This document shows, one piece after another, positions 1-12,100 of a stretch of 64,000 nt of DNA. The notes beneath the pieces were generated by a model. It did no database searches. It saw nothing but the letters and a program-made list of their open reading frames with translations, and was not told where the DNA came from. The first letter of the stretch is position 1. Each line of letters starts with the position of its first letter. Both the position numbers and the translations under genes were made by a program. Where the stretch lies: NCBI GenBank assembly GCA_024516035.1, contig CM044961.1, forward strand, positions 30,055,123-30,119,122, read 5' to 3'. Source of the stretch: Bactericera cockerelli. Lineage: Eukaryota > Arthropoda > Insecta > Hemiptera > Triozidae.

Positions 1-110
1 TGTCAAATATATCGATATCTAATATATCGATATATTTTCATTCGATATATCGCCTTTCGATATATCGAGGACAACGATATATCGATATATTTCTTACAAA
101 TTTACAACCC
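1..110. repeat. AT-rich repeat built on ATCGATAT
   Basis: The first 110 bases are dominated by overlapping ATCGATAT/ATATCGAT motifs, which are self-complementary. No coding sequence is visible. It looks like simple or satellite-like sequence cut by the window edge, so its full length is unknown. Confidence 0.6.
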
Positions 111-457
111 TACTCGGAGACAGCTGACCAGCCGCTCGTTCGTTAGCTAGGAACCTACTCTACCGAATCCAGTCAGTGCGCGTACGCTCCGAAGTACAGT
201 CGTGGCGGAAGAAAATGAGTCCTATTACTTTCCGGACAGACCCTGTAGTATTTTTTAGGAAGATTTGTGTTCAATGGTTAGGACACAGTTAAGATAGAAA
301 AAAATCATTAATTTTTTTCCTAAGTTAATATGTTACCAATTTTCGATTTTAATATTTGTATATATCTCATGAATAGTTTAATACTAGTGAATAGGTAAAT
401 AGTAATCAGTAATACCACTTTGTCAGCGTAAGCTATTACTTTCGACTCATTTTGTAT
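111..457. other. non-coding stretch, no gene recognised
   Basis: A moderately GC-rich piece (about 120-230) passes into AT-rich sequence. I see no open frame with family resemblance, no tRNA-like fold and no inverted repeat. Confidence 0.5.
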
Positions 458-930
458 CTATGTTATATCCATTAAAAGAGTGAGTCGTAGTAAAAAGTAA
501 GGTTTATTAACAGGAGCGGACCGGCCACTGATCCTTGCGGAACTCCACAGGCCCAATATTTTTCTTTCTTCTCCTATAAGTTCCCAATCTTCTAGATAAC
601 TGCTAATCATTGGTTCCAAGTTACCCCAATGAAGTTTTCCATCTTTTCTCATCAATTCCCTCCCATGAGATGGGATTGAATGCGTTCTTGACGTCCACCA
701 GCACCATTTCAAAGATTTGTAACAATTTATTTTTCGCTTCTCTCTCTTCTGCTGTTTTTCAAACTACCTCAGTCAGGTTTATTGTGCGTTTAACTAAGAT
801 ACTATACCCATCTCTAAATCTATATTGGTTTTCTGATAGATACCAACAACACGGAATGTCTAAGAGACTTAAATTTACCTTCTTCTCTACATTTAGTAAT
901 ATACTTTGTAATTTTGTATCACTTGAATTT
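458..930 (-). mobile_element. decayed jockey/R1-like LINE reverse transcriptase fragment
   Basis: The minus strand, read with frame changes and one internal stop, gives reverse-transcriptase landmarks in the right order: LSENQYRFRDGYS, then VLVDVKNAFN (motif A, the first catalytic Asp region), then GVPQGSVAGPLL (motif B). This order is typical of jockey/R1-type LINEs. The YADD region is not recognisable. The copy is 5'-truncated, frameshifted and non-functional. Clade assignment is by motif style only. Confidence 0.75.
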
Positions 931-1162
931 TGAATGAATATAATAAAGCCGCTGGAGATGACACCCTGAATTTATGCACCTGGTAGTTCCAGGGTGTTTT
1001 CTCCTTTCATCCGAGCTCAGCGATGGCTCAAACACCATCGCGAGTGATCTTTCGGAGGGGATTCTCTACCTAAAGAGTATTATTCGATCGGCAAAAAAAT
1101 AAAAGTTAACCAATCCACTAATATTTAAACCCATTTTATCTAATCTTTAAACCCATAAACAG

Positions 1163-1401
1163 CTTCTGTGGGTCCTGCTATTGGCCTTCTCCTAGCTTCC
1201 TATGCTGGTTGCAACAAGGTTATCGTCATCTTCATGTTCACCCTGGGAATGGGATTCATGGGCTGCTCCTATCCCTCCTTACGGGTCAATAGTCTGGATC
1301 TTTCGCCCAACTATTCTGGGACACTGATGGGTCTAGTGAATGGGCTGGGCTCTGTCAGTGGAATCATTGCGCCTATTATTGTGGGTGTCATAGCCCATGA
1401 C
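1163..1401 (+). CDS. paralogue A penultimate exon
   Basis: This exon starts in phase 2 (two bases CT complete a codon) and ends in phase 0 before GTAAGT. It is 239 bp, the same as the equivalent exon of paralogue B, and encodes transmembrane helices of the C-terminal MFS bundle. Confidence 0.88.
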
Positions 1402-2182
1402 GTAAGTAAATTTTCTAAATAAAAATTATTTTATATAAAAATGTTTCCAGAAACACGTGTGCTTGGTAACATAATATTATACAATTTATTTAGTTCTTTT
1501 TTTAAAAAAATCATGCATATGTTTTCAAGAACATGTATTTTTTTGACATTTTCCAGGTAAATACTCTTTTACACTCTAGAAGTAGACATGCACAACATGC
1601 ACAGTTACCAAAGGACTTGCAGGGAAAGACTACTTGCATTGCACTGAAAATCGCGCTAACCTTATTGTTTAATGATAAATAACTACTCATATTATGTATC
1701 TTCTTTTTGTGTTGTTGAATTAAGTGGGCTTCCTATTTAGATAGTTCTTATTTATTTTTGTCTCAGGCAGGATATTTTTTTGGGGAGTTTACATCAATGT
1801 CTCGATAAAAAATTAAGGATCATTCCAGCCCAACCCAGGCTGGGTGAGGTTAATGTGAGTAGCAATTTTTTGAGTTTCCTGCAAATGAAGGGTAACACCC
1901 CCCCGTCGTGATATGACCAAGCAGTTGAAAGCGACATTAAACCCAAATTAAAAAGTACCAATATTATAAATGTAAACCGTCTAGTTTTTAGCTATCTGGT
2001 CATAAACAATAATAGAGATTATTATTTGATTCCAGGACACAATGAATCAGTGGCGACTCATATTCTGGATCACTTTCATCATTCTTATAGCCACAAATTT
2101 TGTGTTTGTCCTAGCGGGCTCAGCCAAAATACAACCGTGGAACGAAGGACCAATAACTCCCGTTCCATTGGAACCCGAGTAA
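1163..2182 (+). CDS. SLC17/sialin-like MFS transporter, paralogue A (last two exons only)
   Basis: This is the 3' end of a major facilitator superfamily anion transporter gene. Exons are 1163..1401 (acceptor AG at 1161, donor GTAAGT at 1402) and 2036..2182 (acceptor TTCCAG, stop TAA 2180-2182). The protein contains ASYAGCN, LDLSPNYSG, GLVNGLGSVSGI and, in the last exon, TMNQWRLIFWITF followed by AGSAKIQPWN. These are hallmarks of the C-terminal half of insect SLC17 proteins, often labelled putative inorganic phosphate cotransporters. Both exons match the last two exons of paralogue B in length class, splice phase and sequence, so the two are tandem duplicates. The upstream exons lie to the left of the window; nothing in 1-1162 resembles them. 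The acidic C-terminal tail differs from paralogue B. The transported substrate cannot be inferred. Confidence 0.88.
1820..1955 (+). repeat. SINE body copy (CCCAGGCTGGGTGAGG family)
   Basis: This copy carries the body CCCAGGCTGGGTGAGGTTAA, then a segment ending GACATTAAACCCAAATTAAA with an A-rich tail. The same body recurs at 26608, 27505, 34780, 53330 and 63500. It lies inside the last intron of paralogue A and has no recognisable Pol III head. Confidence 0.75.
2036..2182 (+). CDS. paralogue A terminal exon
   Basis: Follows acceptor TTCCAG in phase 0 and stops at TAA 2180-2182. It encodes the final helix (NQWRLIFWITF) and a short tail containing AGSAKIQPWN. Confidence 0.88.
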   Translation, partial: DTMNQWRLIFWITFIILIATNFVFVLAGSAKIQPWNEGPITPVPLEPE

Positions 2183-3099
2183 TATTATTGAGAATAAAGT
2201 CTGATTAAACACTATGATCTATGGGTATCAGAAATAATACTATAACAAAGTAATAAACACTGATATCACGTATGCTGAAATAACTCTATTTTGTGTTGAA
2301 CACATGAACATTGAGAAGAAAAAAAAATATACAGACACACACAAATTGATATGAACCCGATCAACATAAAGAACTTAAGTCTGATTTAATCACACTATGA
2401 TCTCACATATTCTGAAACATAACCCCTACATGTCAAGAGAAACAGATGCAAATAATTTAAGGGTTGTTCCAGCTCTTCCTGGAATATTACAAGAGCCCAA
2501 GTTGCAACGAAGCTTTTGCTTTGTTAAAAAATTGTCCCAGAATTCCTGTTTTCACAACTCGTCAAGAGTTCCCTTTAATATAGTTGGTGCTAGTTAAAAA
2601 TAAAACAGATATTTAATTAAAATTCAACATGTTTTGAAAAATATTTTTTTCTTTTTCCATTCCTTGAATAAATATAGGGAATTGAACTTTGGTATTTAGA
2701 CCTTATTTAGGGAAAGCATGCTACACGAATTTATTTGGTCCATCCCGCCAATGGCGTTATTTTGCACAACTGTTTGAGGCATTTGGCAATTCTGGTTAAA
2801 TACTAGGAGATTGACAAAAAAAGGACAAGTCGAGCGGCAACATCAGGTTGGCTCTTTTTTAATGCTTGAGGGAGTTTATCTGAGTTCCTTTTTGCATCTT
2901 CAACAGACATTAGGATTATTTTATTAACTTTCGGGTTCTCACTCGCGTTTTTGCCCATTGCTGTTAATGCATTGGTTCTGGACCAAGAAGGGGTGGTATT
3001 TCCGCATCATTATTTTCTCTAATATACCAAATTATCCCGAGATTTTGTCGATCCAGTTTATCATCTTTTTTTCTTTACGTATCCTAGCAGCTTCTGATT
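2183..3099. other. intergenic; downstream of SLC17 paralogue A
   Basis: No gene is seen. About 2450-2620 loosely resembles the arm of the inverted-repeat element at 7361-9050: a GATGCAAATA start, then GAAGCTTTTGCTTTGTTAAA where that arm has a CTTCGTTAAAGAG segment. It is probably a decayed relative. AT-rich sequence follows. Confidence 0.4.
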
Positions 3100-3940
3100 C
3101 ATGAATGATTATGATTTTCAAGTTCTCTTGTGGTTCCTGTGTGATACTTCCAATGCAAATCTCAGTATTTTCATATGCCCCTTCCGGCCAGTCTTTTTAA
3201 ACAAGGGCTAGCAATCTTTCTTCCTCAGGTTCCACTCGATTAACTTCCATTATAACTTGTCTAATTTTTGTCACAATTGGAAATTGTCGGTTTGTGATAC
3301 TCTTCCAACCTGTCTGAAGAAAACAATTTTTGATTTTTTTGCATTTAACATCATGTGATTTAACTCACAGTAACTCTGTAACCAATTTAATTGACGCTGT
3401 AGATCGGTTCGATCTGATGAACATGTAATCAGGTCATCGCAGTACATCAGCATCAGAATTTCAGTGCTTTCATTAATAGCTACGCCACGAGCTTCTTTGT
3501 TTACAAAATAATCCTGCAGGTCATTGAGAAGGAGCGAAAATAATAGCGGGGAAGCAGATTCTCCCTGTGAAACGCCCTTGTTGGCAGAGGCTGATTCTGT
3601 GACTTGATTAGCTATCTCGATTTGGACAGACGCTTGTGAGTATATTCTGCGCAAAGGGGAAATAATTTTTGCTGATATACCGATAGTAAACAGCTTGGAC
3701 CAAGGTAGATCGTGGCAAATTTTTAAAGGGACGGAATTGGGATCCACCGGGGCCCCGTGGGGTTTTCTCTTATTCGAAATATTAAGGCTTATGATACTAG
3801 ACGAGGAAAAAATGTTGTCTAGGAAGATCCAGTACCTAAATGGGAAGTATTGTGTCATTTGGTATGTACATATGACTACTATAGTTTTTTTTATAAATTT
3901 ACTTCGTGTGAAAACACACTTATCGGAAAATAATGACACT
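3100..3940 (-). mobile_element. LINE reverse transcriptase fragment, degraded
   Basis: A 222-codon minus-strand frame (3271-3939) contains GVSQGESASPLLFSLLLNDL (motif B region) and LMYCDDLITCSS, where the catalytic YADD box reads YCDD. This is followed by a thumb-like LNAKKSK segment. These are clear non-LTR reverse transcriptase landmarks. The beginning of the frame lacks a proper motif A, so the copy is truncated. Lower down (about 3100-3250, minus) a further short frame contains EEERLLALV and a stop, perhaps from a neighbouring ORF1-like region. Not functional. Confidence 0.75.
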
Positions 3941-4169
3941 AGAAGGGTAAAAAAGGGGGAAAACTTATATGTTAAATTTCTATCTTTTTTAAAACTGTTT
4001 ATCTCAATGTATTTGTCAATCCTCCCACTTTGTTAGTATTGCAAAATAAATAAAAACAATTTTATCTATTTATCTATCTATCTCTTTGTCTAATTTCTGT
4101 CACAAGTCTTTTCTCTTTACCAATATCAGCACTGCACCTGTCGCAAAATACCAAGATGTTCCTCCGCCT

Positions 4170-4463
4170 TTAGGAGGTGGACGTACCGTCCTCGTGAACA
4201 ACCACATCTTTAGGAATGGCTTTACTCACTGCAGTACTATCAGTTTCAAATTCCAGTTTGTTTTTCGCTTTATTCACCTTAGTAGCCATTTTTCCAGCTA
4301 ACTCCTTAATTTCAACTTTGGTATTAACATTCTTCTCAATTAGTTTAAGCATAGCTCTTGGCCTCATCACAAATCTTCTCAACTTCTTTCTTGAAATTCT
4401 TTGTGCTTTCCGTGGATAAAAAATTTCAGGCCATCCATCAGGCTTTCTTTTCTTAGTCTTCAT
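4170..4463 (-). pseudogene. possible retroelement ORF1 fragment
   Basis: A 97-codon minus-strand frame is rich in Lys, Arg and Glu and contains VNTKVEIKELAGKMATKVNK, which looks like a coiled-coil, gag-like or ORF1-like stretch. It lies upstream of, and in the same orientation as, the reverse transcriptase fragment at 3271-3939. It may be ORF1 of the same element. I do not recognise it as a host gene. Confidence 0.35.
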
Positions 4464-5746
4464 TCAAGAACTCATTTCAGATGTCATTTCCTCGTCTAAA
4501 CTATCAACTTCTTTTCCATCCTTTCCTTCTTCAATCTCTACAGTGTCCTGCCTCTGGAGATTCTGCGGTGTTGCCCCCATGACCAGGCCGCCTGCAAGAA
4601 TTGGAGAGGATAAATCTGCTGTGCTACGGGTTCCCCCTTTACATCCGTCACTAGACGTTGATCATTGGAGACATATTGGTTATGACATTGATGTTAATAT
4701 GGGTAGCTTTTTTTTCTTTCTTCAAAGAGGATTCAAAGAGGAAATGCGGCGGCAGTTGTGGGCTGTGTGCCCCAGGGAGATGAGTTGGTTGACTTGTTTT
4801 ATATGGGTAGCTAGTTTGTAAGTTTAAAGCAATCGCTGCAAGGTTCTAAAATACTGGCTAAAGGGACATCGCTTGGACCAAAACTAAATTTTCTGCCTCG
4901 CCTACATCAGTCCGCTCCCTAATTCACATGAAGACTCTGGATTATTACTGCACAGAAACAATCACACAACACTTTCAAATTATTCTGTTTTCTTTGAAAT
5001 TGTTAGTTAAATTGTGATGACCCTTAACAGTTAATGACGGAGCCTTTGGGATTTATCAAGAAACAAAATGAGTAAGTAACCTGGTTTCTTATCTTTCAAA
5101 AAGAATTTTCGAGTGATCACTGTTAATATACCATGAATAACAAATAATGGTATTTAACAGTGATCTACTGTTAATATACCATTATTTGTTATTAATTAAA
5201 TAAAAAAACGCATGATTGATTGGTAGTTTTATTAGTCTGGAAGCCAAATCAACATGAAAGTCAAAATTAAAATTCACACAATCACACATCTGATTCTAGA
5301 ATCTCGTTTGCAGCCATCTTCATTGTGTCTCATTTTTAATCAACCAATCAGGGAGCTCGTAATATTGAAGCAACCAACATTGGTTACAACATTCCAGGGA
5401 TGAAATTTTGGGATTGTAAAAGCAAGTGCAGCATCTTTGTTGCCAAAAAACAAAAAGGGGCCCTTTGATACATTGGGCTGTATTCATAAAAAAAGAAAAA
5501 GCTTTTCCTTGCAAAATTCGAAGAAATTGCTTCAGTCTGTATTCATATAGTTTTGAGAGCAATTGCTTTCCTTGAAAGCAAAAACTTTTCCTTATTTGAA
5601 AGTTAATGGTACATGGATACTCAAAAAGTTAACCTTCTCCTTTTATTGACAGCTCCTCTGTTAATTACTAAAATTAATAAACATAGAGCAATTTCTTGAA
5701 AGCAAAAAGGAAATGGTTTAGAATACGAAAGATGTTGTAGTTTTGG
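4464..5746. other. intergenic with small inverted-repeat elements
   Basis: No host exon is recognised. At about 5117-5190, ACTGTTAATATACCAT appears twice around an inverted ATGGTATTTAACAGTGATC, forming a small hairpin or MITE-like unit. At about 5466-5610, GCTGTATTCATA and TCTGTATTCATA flank AAGC-rich repeats (CTTTTCCTTGCAAA, GCTTTCCTTGAAAG). These look like remnants of short non-autonomous elements. Confidence 0.4.
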
Positions 5747-5940
5747 TTTTTTTTTTTTTTTTTTTTTGCTGTTGTACTTGTTGTGGCCAGCTTGGCTACA
5801 ACAGGGGTATTGAATGTCTCTATGGAACATTTATTGGGTTCAACTGCATGTCACTATCACGACGGGTATCCAACTTTAGTTGAAAAGTTGTTTCGTTCTG
5901 AAGCACATATTTCTCTATGGGATCAACCATCATGCTTGGG
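5747..5940 (+). repeat. poly(T) tract followed by an interspersed repeat that reaches the first SLC17-B exon
   Basis: A run of about 21 T is followed by CCAGCTTGGCTACAAC and later GATCAACCATCATG. The same landmarks occur in the same order at 57113-57240 inside the calcium channel gene, so this is an interspersed repeat. It supplies the ATG at 5917, which is in frame with the SLC17 exon but is therefore unlikely to be the ancestral start. Confidence 0.6.
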
Positions 5941-5959
5941 TTTTTTCTTTCCCATCCAG

Positions 5960-6129
5960 TCGCGCAACGCCACGTGTTGGCGATCATGTGTTTCCTCGCC
6001 GTGGCTATCGGGTACTTCATGCGCATGAGCTTCAACTTGGCGCTGGTGGTGATGGCGCCCCACTTCAGCACTGACAAAATTGACCCCAACGGGTGCCCCG
6101 GAGTAGTCGCCAATGCGTCCGACATTAAG
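5960..6129 (+). CDS. SLC17-B exon with helix 1
   Basis: Chosen to start at 5960 because TTTCTTTCCCATCCAG is a good polypyrimidine/acceptor. It enters in phase 2 and ends in phase 0 before GTATGT. If the in-frame ATG at 5917 were used, 14 codons derived from a repeat would be added; I consider that less likely. The true first exon was not found. Confidence 0.85.
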
Positions 6130-9100
6130 GTATGTCTCGTGAATTAGCTCGGTATCAGGCGCGGCCGGTGCTAAGGAGCTGCGGAACTGCAGCACCCCCA
6201 GACGAAAAAGAGAGGATTATCTCAAGTCCTAGCTCGTAAATAATGAAAATTATCACAAAATTCTAGAATAATTCATGCATACCCATTATGATTGGCATGA
6301 CAAACTCAAACTCTTTACATACTGAAAGAACGACTGTCTATAAATGCCATTTCAGTCCGGTTTTTGTGGCAGCGCCCCTAAGTCATTTTCTCACCGGCCG
6401 CGCCTGCTCGGTATAAACTTAAAAGTGAGTTGTACTACATGTACATGAATATCCTGGACAGCTGTTCCGAGCTTATTTGCTCTCGTCAGAAGGTTCTCAA
6501 TACTCTTGTGATCAACTAACCTCTCCATTTTAATCAGTTTAAACTTAAAAGTGGTAATGTAAAATCGCTGGGCATCGTTTTCCGGGTATTATAAACATGC
6601 TTGGAATTAAATACCTATACATGCTTGGAATTAAATACCTATTATATTTTTTAATGTTATGCAACTTCGAGCTTGGCTAAGAAATGGGTAGAAATGTATT
6701 TATCACGATATCCTAACACTGCTAGAGCTATTTTTTCTCCACTGAGCTACTGAGGACGGTAGCCAACGCTATTAAATATAAATATTTTGAAATTAAACCT
6801 TTTTTACTTGTAAAACCGAACTCAGTAGCTTGATCGATAAGGCGGCGGACTTGTAACCTGGAGGTCGGTGGTTCGAGTCCCGGTTTCATCGTAGATTTAG
6901 TAAAGCGAGTTTGAGTAGTTGTGATATCACGAAAGTGATTAACACAGCATGATAATTCTGTTGTTGTTGTTGTAATTTGTAATTCCTTTGCAAACTCTCT
7001 ACTAATGAAGCTGAATATTTTGTGATCCCTTCTTTTTTACCAGAAATATGAGTTCAACTGGAATGAGGGCACCCAAGGCATCATCCTTAGCTCCTTCTAC
7101 ATTGGCTATCTTCTCACTCACATCCCGGCAGGAATGCTCGCGGAGAAGTTTGGGGGTAAACTCACGCTCGGCCTGGGCATTCTGTTCACCGCTATCCTCA
7201 CGATCATCACCCCTCTGATTGCGTACCAGGGACCTGTTGCTCTTGCTATACAGCGAGCCCTCATAGGAGCCGGTGAGGTAAGAAATAACTTTGCTTTTGC
7301 ACAGTCACTAATTAGTTGATTTAATCGTGAACTTTTTTTTATCTCTGTTTACACGCATTATACAGGGTGTCCCGTATACAGATGCAAATATTTTGAGGGT
7401 AGGTTCAGCCCACCGTGGACTATCATACGAGCGAAACTTGCAGTGGGGCATTTTGCTTCGTTAAAGAGTTATGGCCAAATCCCTGTTTTTCCCACAGGTC
7501 TAGAGGTCACTTGGATCGATGCACGTTTTTAAAGAAATGATAGCCAGTAAGTAATTTTTGACTTCATGTATGGATAGTCATGCATATTTCCCTTAAAATG
7601 CAGTTGGTTGCATAAAGAAATATTGAAAGACCAGAGAGATATTTAATCATAAGTTCAATATTTTTCTAAAATTTGATTTTTCCTTTTTTCCCTTTCGTTA
7701 ATTTAAAGTACTTCTACAATTGCAATTCTGCGTATCACTAGTTCACAAAATACCCTATTATTTTTAGTTTTAGAAAAGTGAAGGTTCATTTGTAATACTT
7801 TAAAGATCATGCAACGCAAGACACAGAAAGCTCAAAAAACACCTCTGAATCATGATGAAAAATTCAAAGTTGGCTGAATTTTATCAGAATTGGCGCGTAA
7901 TTTGAGGTATAAATACACTGCTCTGGGATGTTTAACAGAAGGAAATTGATCATTCACAGCGGTCGGTCGGTGTGAACTTTTATGTGAATGGAGTTACGGG
8001 GTCACAGGGTTATCGTGAGGAAAAATGAGAGAAGCTGCAACGAAAGCAGCAACCAGTGGTGTAATTATGGACAAAGAATACACATGGAGAAAAACTCTGC
8101 GCTAACAACAAAAATTGTGATTTTATTTTTTGAAGTAAAATTAAAAATATCATTTTTCATGATATCAAAAATATAACAAAAAAGTGCCGAAAATTAACCT
8201 TGGGTAGAACTCGAACATCCAACCTTCAGATTACTATTATTATTATTAATACTTTATTGATAAACTATCTACATGATACATTCTGCAACACAGGACATGA
8301 AATGAAAATAACCCAAAAGAATATGTAGCGAAGCAAGGGCGAGGTTAAAGCTTGTGGCTTTCTCTTCCACCGAACAAATCGATCGCCTTGTTATTTTAAC
8401 TATCAGATTTTATTGATATAGTTGGTTAATAGAACTATTTGTAATCCGAAAATTTTCATTAAAACTTGCAGTTGGCACAAAAATGGTCACACAGACCGCT
8501 TCAGGCATCGAGTGTTCTTCAAAATGCAATAGCGCCCAGATTCAAAATTTGAAAGATGTGTTTCTCTCCCTCTGGTGCCGTTTACTAAGGCGTATCTCAT
8601 TCCTTCCTTCACGCGTCTGAAAGAACTTTGAATTTATTGAAACAACATAGCAAAGGGTATTTTTTTACCTAGTGATACGCAGAATTGCAATTGTAGAAGT
8701 ACTCTAAATTCACGAAAGGGAAAAAAGGGAAAAATCGAATTTTAGAAAAATATTGAACTTATAATTAAATATCTCTCTGGTCTTTCAATATTTTTTTATG
8801 CAACCAACTGCATTTTAAGGGAAATATGCATGACTATCCATACATGAAGTCAAAAATTACTTACTGGCTATCATTTCTTTAAAAACGTGCATCGATCCAA
8901 GTGACCTCTAGACCTGTGGGAAAAACAGGGATTTGGCCATAACTCTTTAACGAAGCAAAATGCCCCACTGCAAGTTTCGCTCGTATGATAGTCCACGGTG
9001 GGCTGAACCTACCCTCAAAATATTTGCATCTGTATCCGGGACACCCTGTATATGCAATTACGTAAACATTACGTAAACTTAATTGATCATTAGCTAATTG

Positions 9101-12100
9101 ATTGCACGAAGCACCTTTCCAAATTTAATGAAGTCTCTGTCATGTATCTGTTTCTCACTAACGAACAGATTTGAACTTAATTGACCATTAGCTAATTGAT
9201 CATCCTGAGCTCACTTCCATATTTTTTTTATAAAAAAGATGAGTGTTTAGCCTTTCTCTATTTCGCAGGAGCCTAACCATCCCATAGTATGCCTCCCCTC
9301 TGATGAGCCAGAAGTGAAACAATACTTCTTCTCACTTAGGTGCTGGGTCAACACGAGCCCACCGGAAGGCATCCCTTACAAAGAACTGTAATCAACTTTA
9401 GAATGATTTTTTTTGTCAGCTCAGGGGATTGAACTCTGGACCTTCCGCAAGCGAGTGCCTTGCCACTGAGCTAATCGTGCGCTAAAATTAAATGAAGTCT
9501 CTCATGTATCTGTTCCAGGGCACCATGTTCCCGGGGCTTAACCAGCTCTTGGCCGCGTGGATCCCTATGAGTGAACGAGGCAAAATAGGATCCTTTTGTT
9601 TTGCAGGTAAGATTATGTAATGAACATTTTTTGTTGATTAACTATCTACATTAGCTACATATTGTTGTGAAACACCTAAAAAGGTTCATGTTTGGAAATC
9701 TCGCATTGCTGTTTTTTTTTTTTAATGTAATAATGTATATTTATTTTGGTTTTTTTTTTTGAACCACTCAGAAAACCCCTACTTTAACGCGTCTAATAAA
9801 ACCCCAACTTTTCTCCCCCAGGTGTACAAGGCGGAAGCATGGCCAGTCTTATATTCACGGGCTATCTACTTCACTTCACTAATAACTACTGGCCGGCAGT
9901 ATTCTACGTCTACGGAACTATGGGCGTTGTCTGGTTCATTGTGTGGTATTTCATCTGCTCCAATGACCCGGCTTCGAATAAATTCATTACCCAGGAAGAG
10001 AAAGATTACCTGACTGAGAAAATTGGGAGTCTTTCACGAAGGACGGTAAGTTATTTTTTTGTATTGTAGCGTCTTGAGCACCGTTGAGAATTTTCTATGG
10101 TTTCTTACTGGATTAGTACATTTTAGAATTCTGAAAATATATAAATTGTTCTTAGTTTGTCCTGGCCTACCGTTTGTCCCCTTTTTCTGAATGATCATTG
10201 TGAGACCTGCGAGGGGTGTTGATACTTTTGATTGAATATCTCAATTACATTTCTTCACATATATCTGACAAAGGTCAAGTTGATTCTGTATATCTTGATC
10301 TTACAGAGGCATTCGACCGTGTGAACCATAGAACATAGAATCATTCTTGACAAAATGTCTAGTTATGTTAGTTATCACTAGACACTTCTTCTATGGTTTT
10401 ATAGTTATCTCTCCAACAGGTCGTGTATGATTCGTTTAATTCTCCGCTATTTTATTATGCATCTTCAGGCGTACCACAAGGTTTGCATATGGGGCCCATA
10501 CTCTTTCTCCTTTAAAGGTAAAGCGAGATTGTGTAATTAAGATATCACATCGTGATTAACACAAATATGATAACTTTATTCCGCATAAAGCATGAAAAAC
10601 CTTAGGATTCAAGATGAGAACATTCAATTTATTTTAAACTGAGGTCGAACAAGGGTATTTTGTAACATATACCTACATAATATGATATTGACTTGATTTT
10701 TTTTTTCTCGTGTTTTTTAAAAAATATTTACAAATCACTGTATCATTGATCGTATTGAAAACGTTGATTGATCGGTTATAATATATGCTCCTGCTATAAA
10801 TATTATAAAATCAATATTTGTCAGAACCTCATTTAGGCGAGGATTCCACTGAGTGTAACATTTGTCTCGCAAAACTTCATGCTGCGCTCTTCGTTGAGAA
10901 TCAAGTGAAATCGACTACCACTGTAGCTTTACACTTATCATTCAAAATTCGAGACAAAATGTTGCACTCAGTGAGATCCCGACCTGAGTGAGGTCTCTTT
11001 GTTACGTCAATTAAGTGGTTCTCCGTTTCAGGATCTCCCAAGTACTCCTTGGAAATCGATCCTCACCTCTCCCCCGGTGTTAGCCCTGCTGGTAGGAGAG
11101 ATGGGACATGACTGGGGCCTGTATACCATCAACACAGACTTGCCCAAGTACATGGCAAGTGTGATGAAGTTCTCTATTGGAAGTGTAAGTATAAACGACA
11201 AAATATATACAAACTATATTTACCGTTATATCAGCACTGTGGTTTCTCGGAGGCGTTCTCCGAGAAACGACCGTTTCGCTTGATATAACAATTTTCTCTT
11301 TTTTTTTCTTTCTCTCTTTTGTTATGTAAATTAATTTTTGAAAGGAAGAAGGCCATGTTGCTGGTATGGGTTTGATTTCTGATATTTTGTGGAAATTTGT
11401 TGTAAAACGGAATTTACAAACATTTTTGTAAACCTCTATGGAGTGTGGAGCTAAGTCTAGATTTTGCGTATTGCTTTGTGCTGGGTCAACATTGTATGGG
11501 GCAAACTAATGCTAGGTCATGCCTTAAGATCTCGATTTTGTCTATTGATTTCGCCCCTTAAATACTTTCCATCTTTCATTTCAGAACGGTCTCCTCTCAT
11601 CCCTACCCTTCCTCGCCATGTTCCTGTTTGCCATAGGCTCCGGCTGGCTGAGTGACAAGATGTTGGCTCAAGGCAAAATGTCTGTGACCGCAAACCGGAA
11701 GCTTTTCACCATCATTGGTAAGTTTAGTATACTGGACTGTAGATCACATATAAGACGCTTTGTTGCCGTAAACATTCTTTCTCATTTGTAAAACTCAGTG
11801 GTAAAGGCGGCACTCTGTGAATCCACAGGTTCCAGAGGTCGTGGGTTCGAAACCCAGCCGGGACATGACAAGTTATCCTCCCATTTGGGATTTTTACCAC
11901 ATAATAATATGTCTTGGGCTTACTGCTGGAACAATGGGACTTTAGTAGTCCTTATCGGGCAGTATAAATAAGGCGATATTATTATTATTATTCTTAGAAA
12001 TGGTTGGGTATTGTTGGCGAAGTAGAGCTCGATTGATTCTGGATTTCCAGGGGTTGGGACCGGCAGTTTAGTTCCACATATCAAGGAATTCCACATATAC

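Noticed and set aside
2397..2597. 66-codon plus-strand ORF downstream of SLC17-A
   Set aside because: Overlaps a decayed repeat related to the arm at 7361; no protein motif.
4543..4821. 92-codon plus-strand ORF
   Set aside because: No family resemblance and mixed low-complexity; treated as chance.
6822..6900. Functional tRNA gene (Thr-like anticodon)
   Set aside because: The acceptor stem does not pair and several copies share a long non-tRNA tail, so it is a SINE head.
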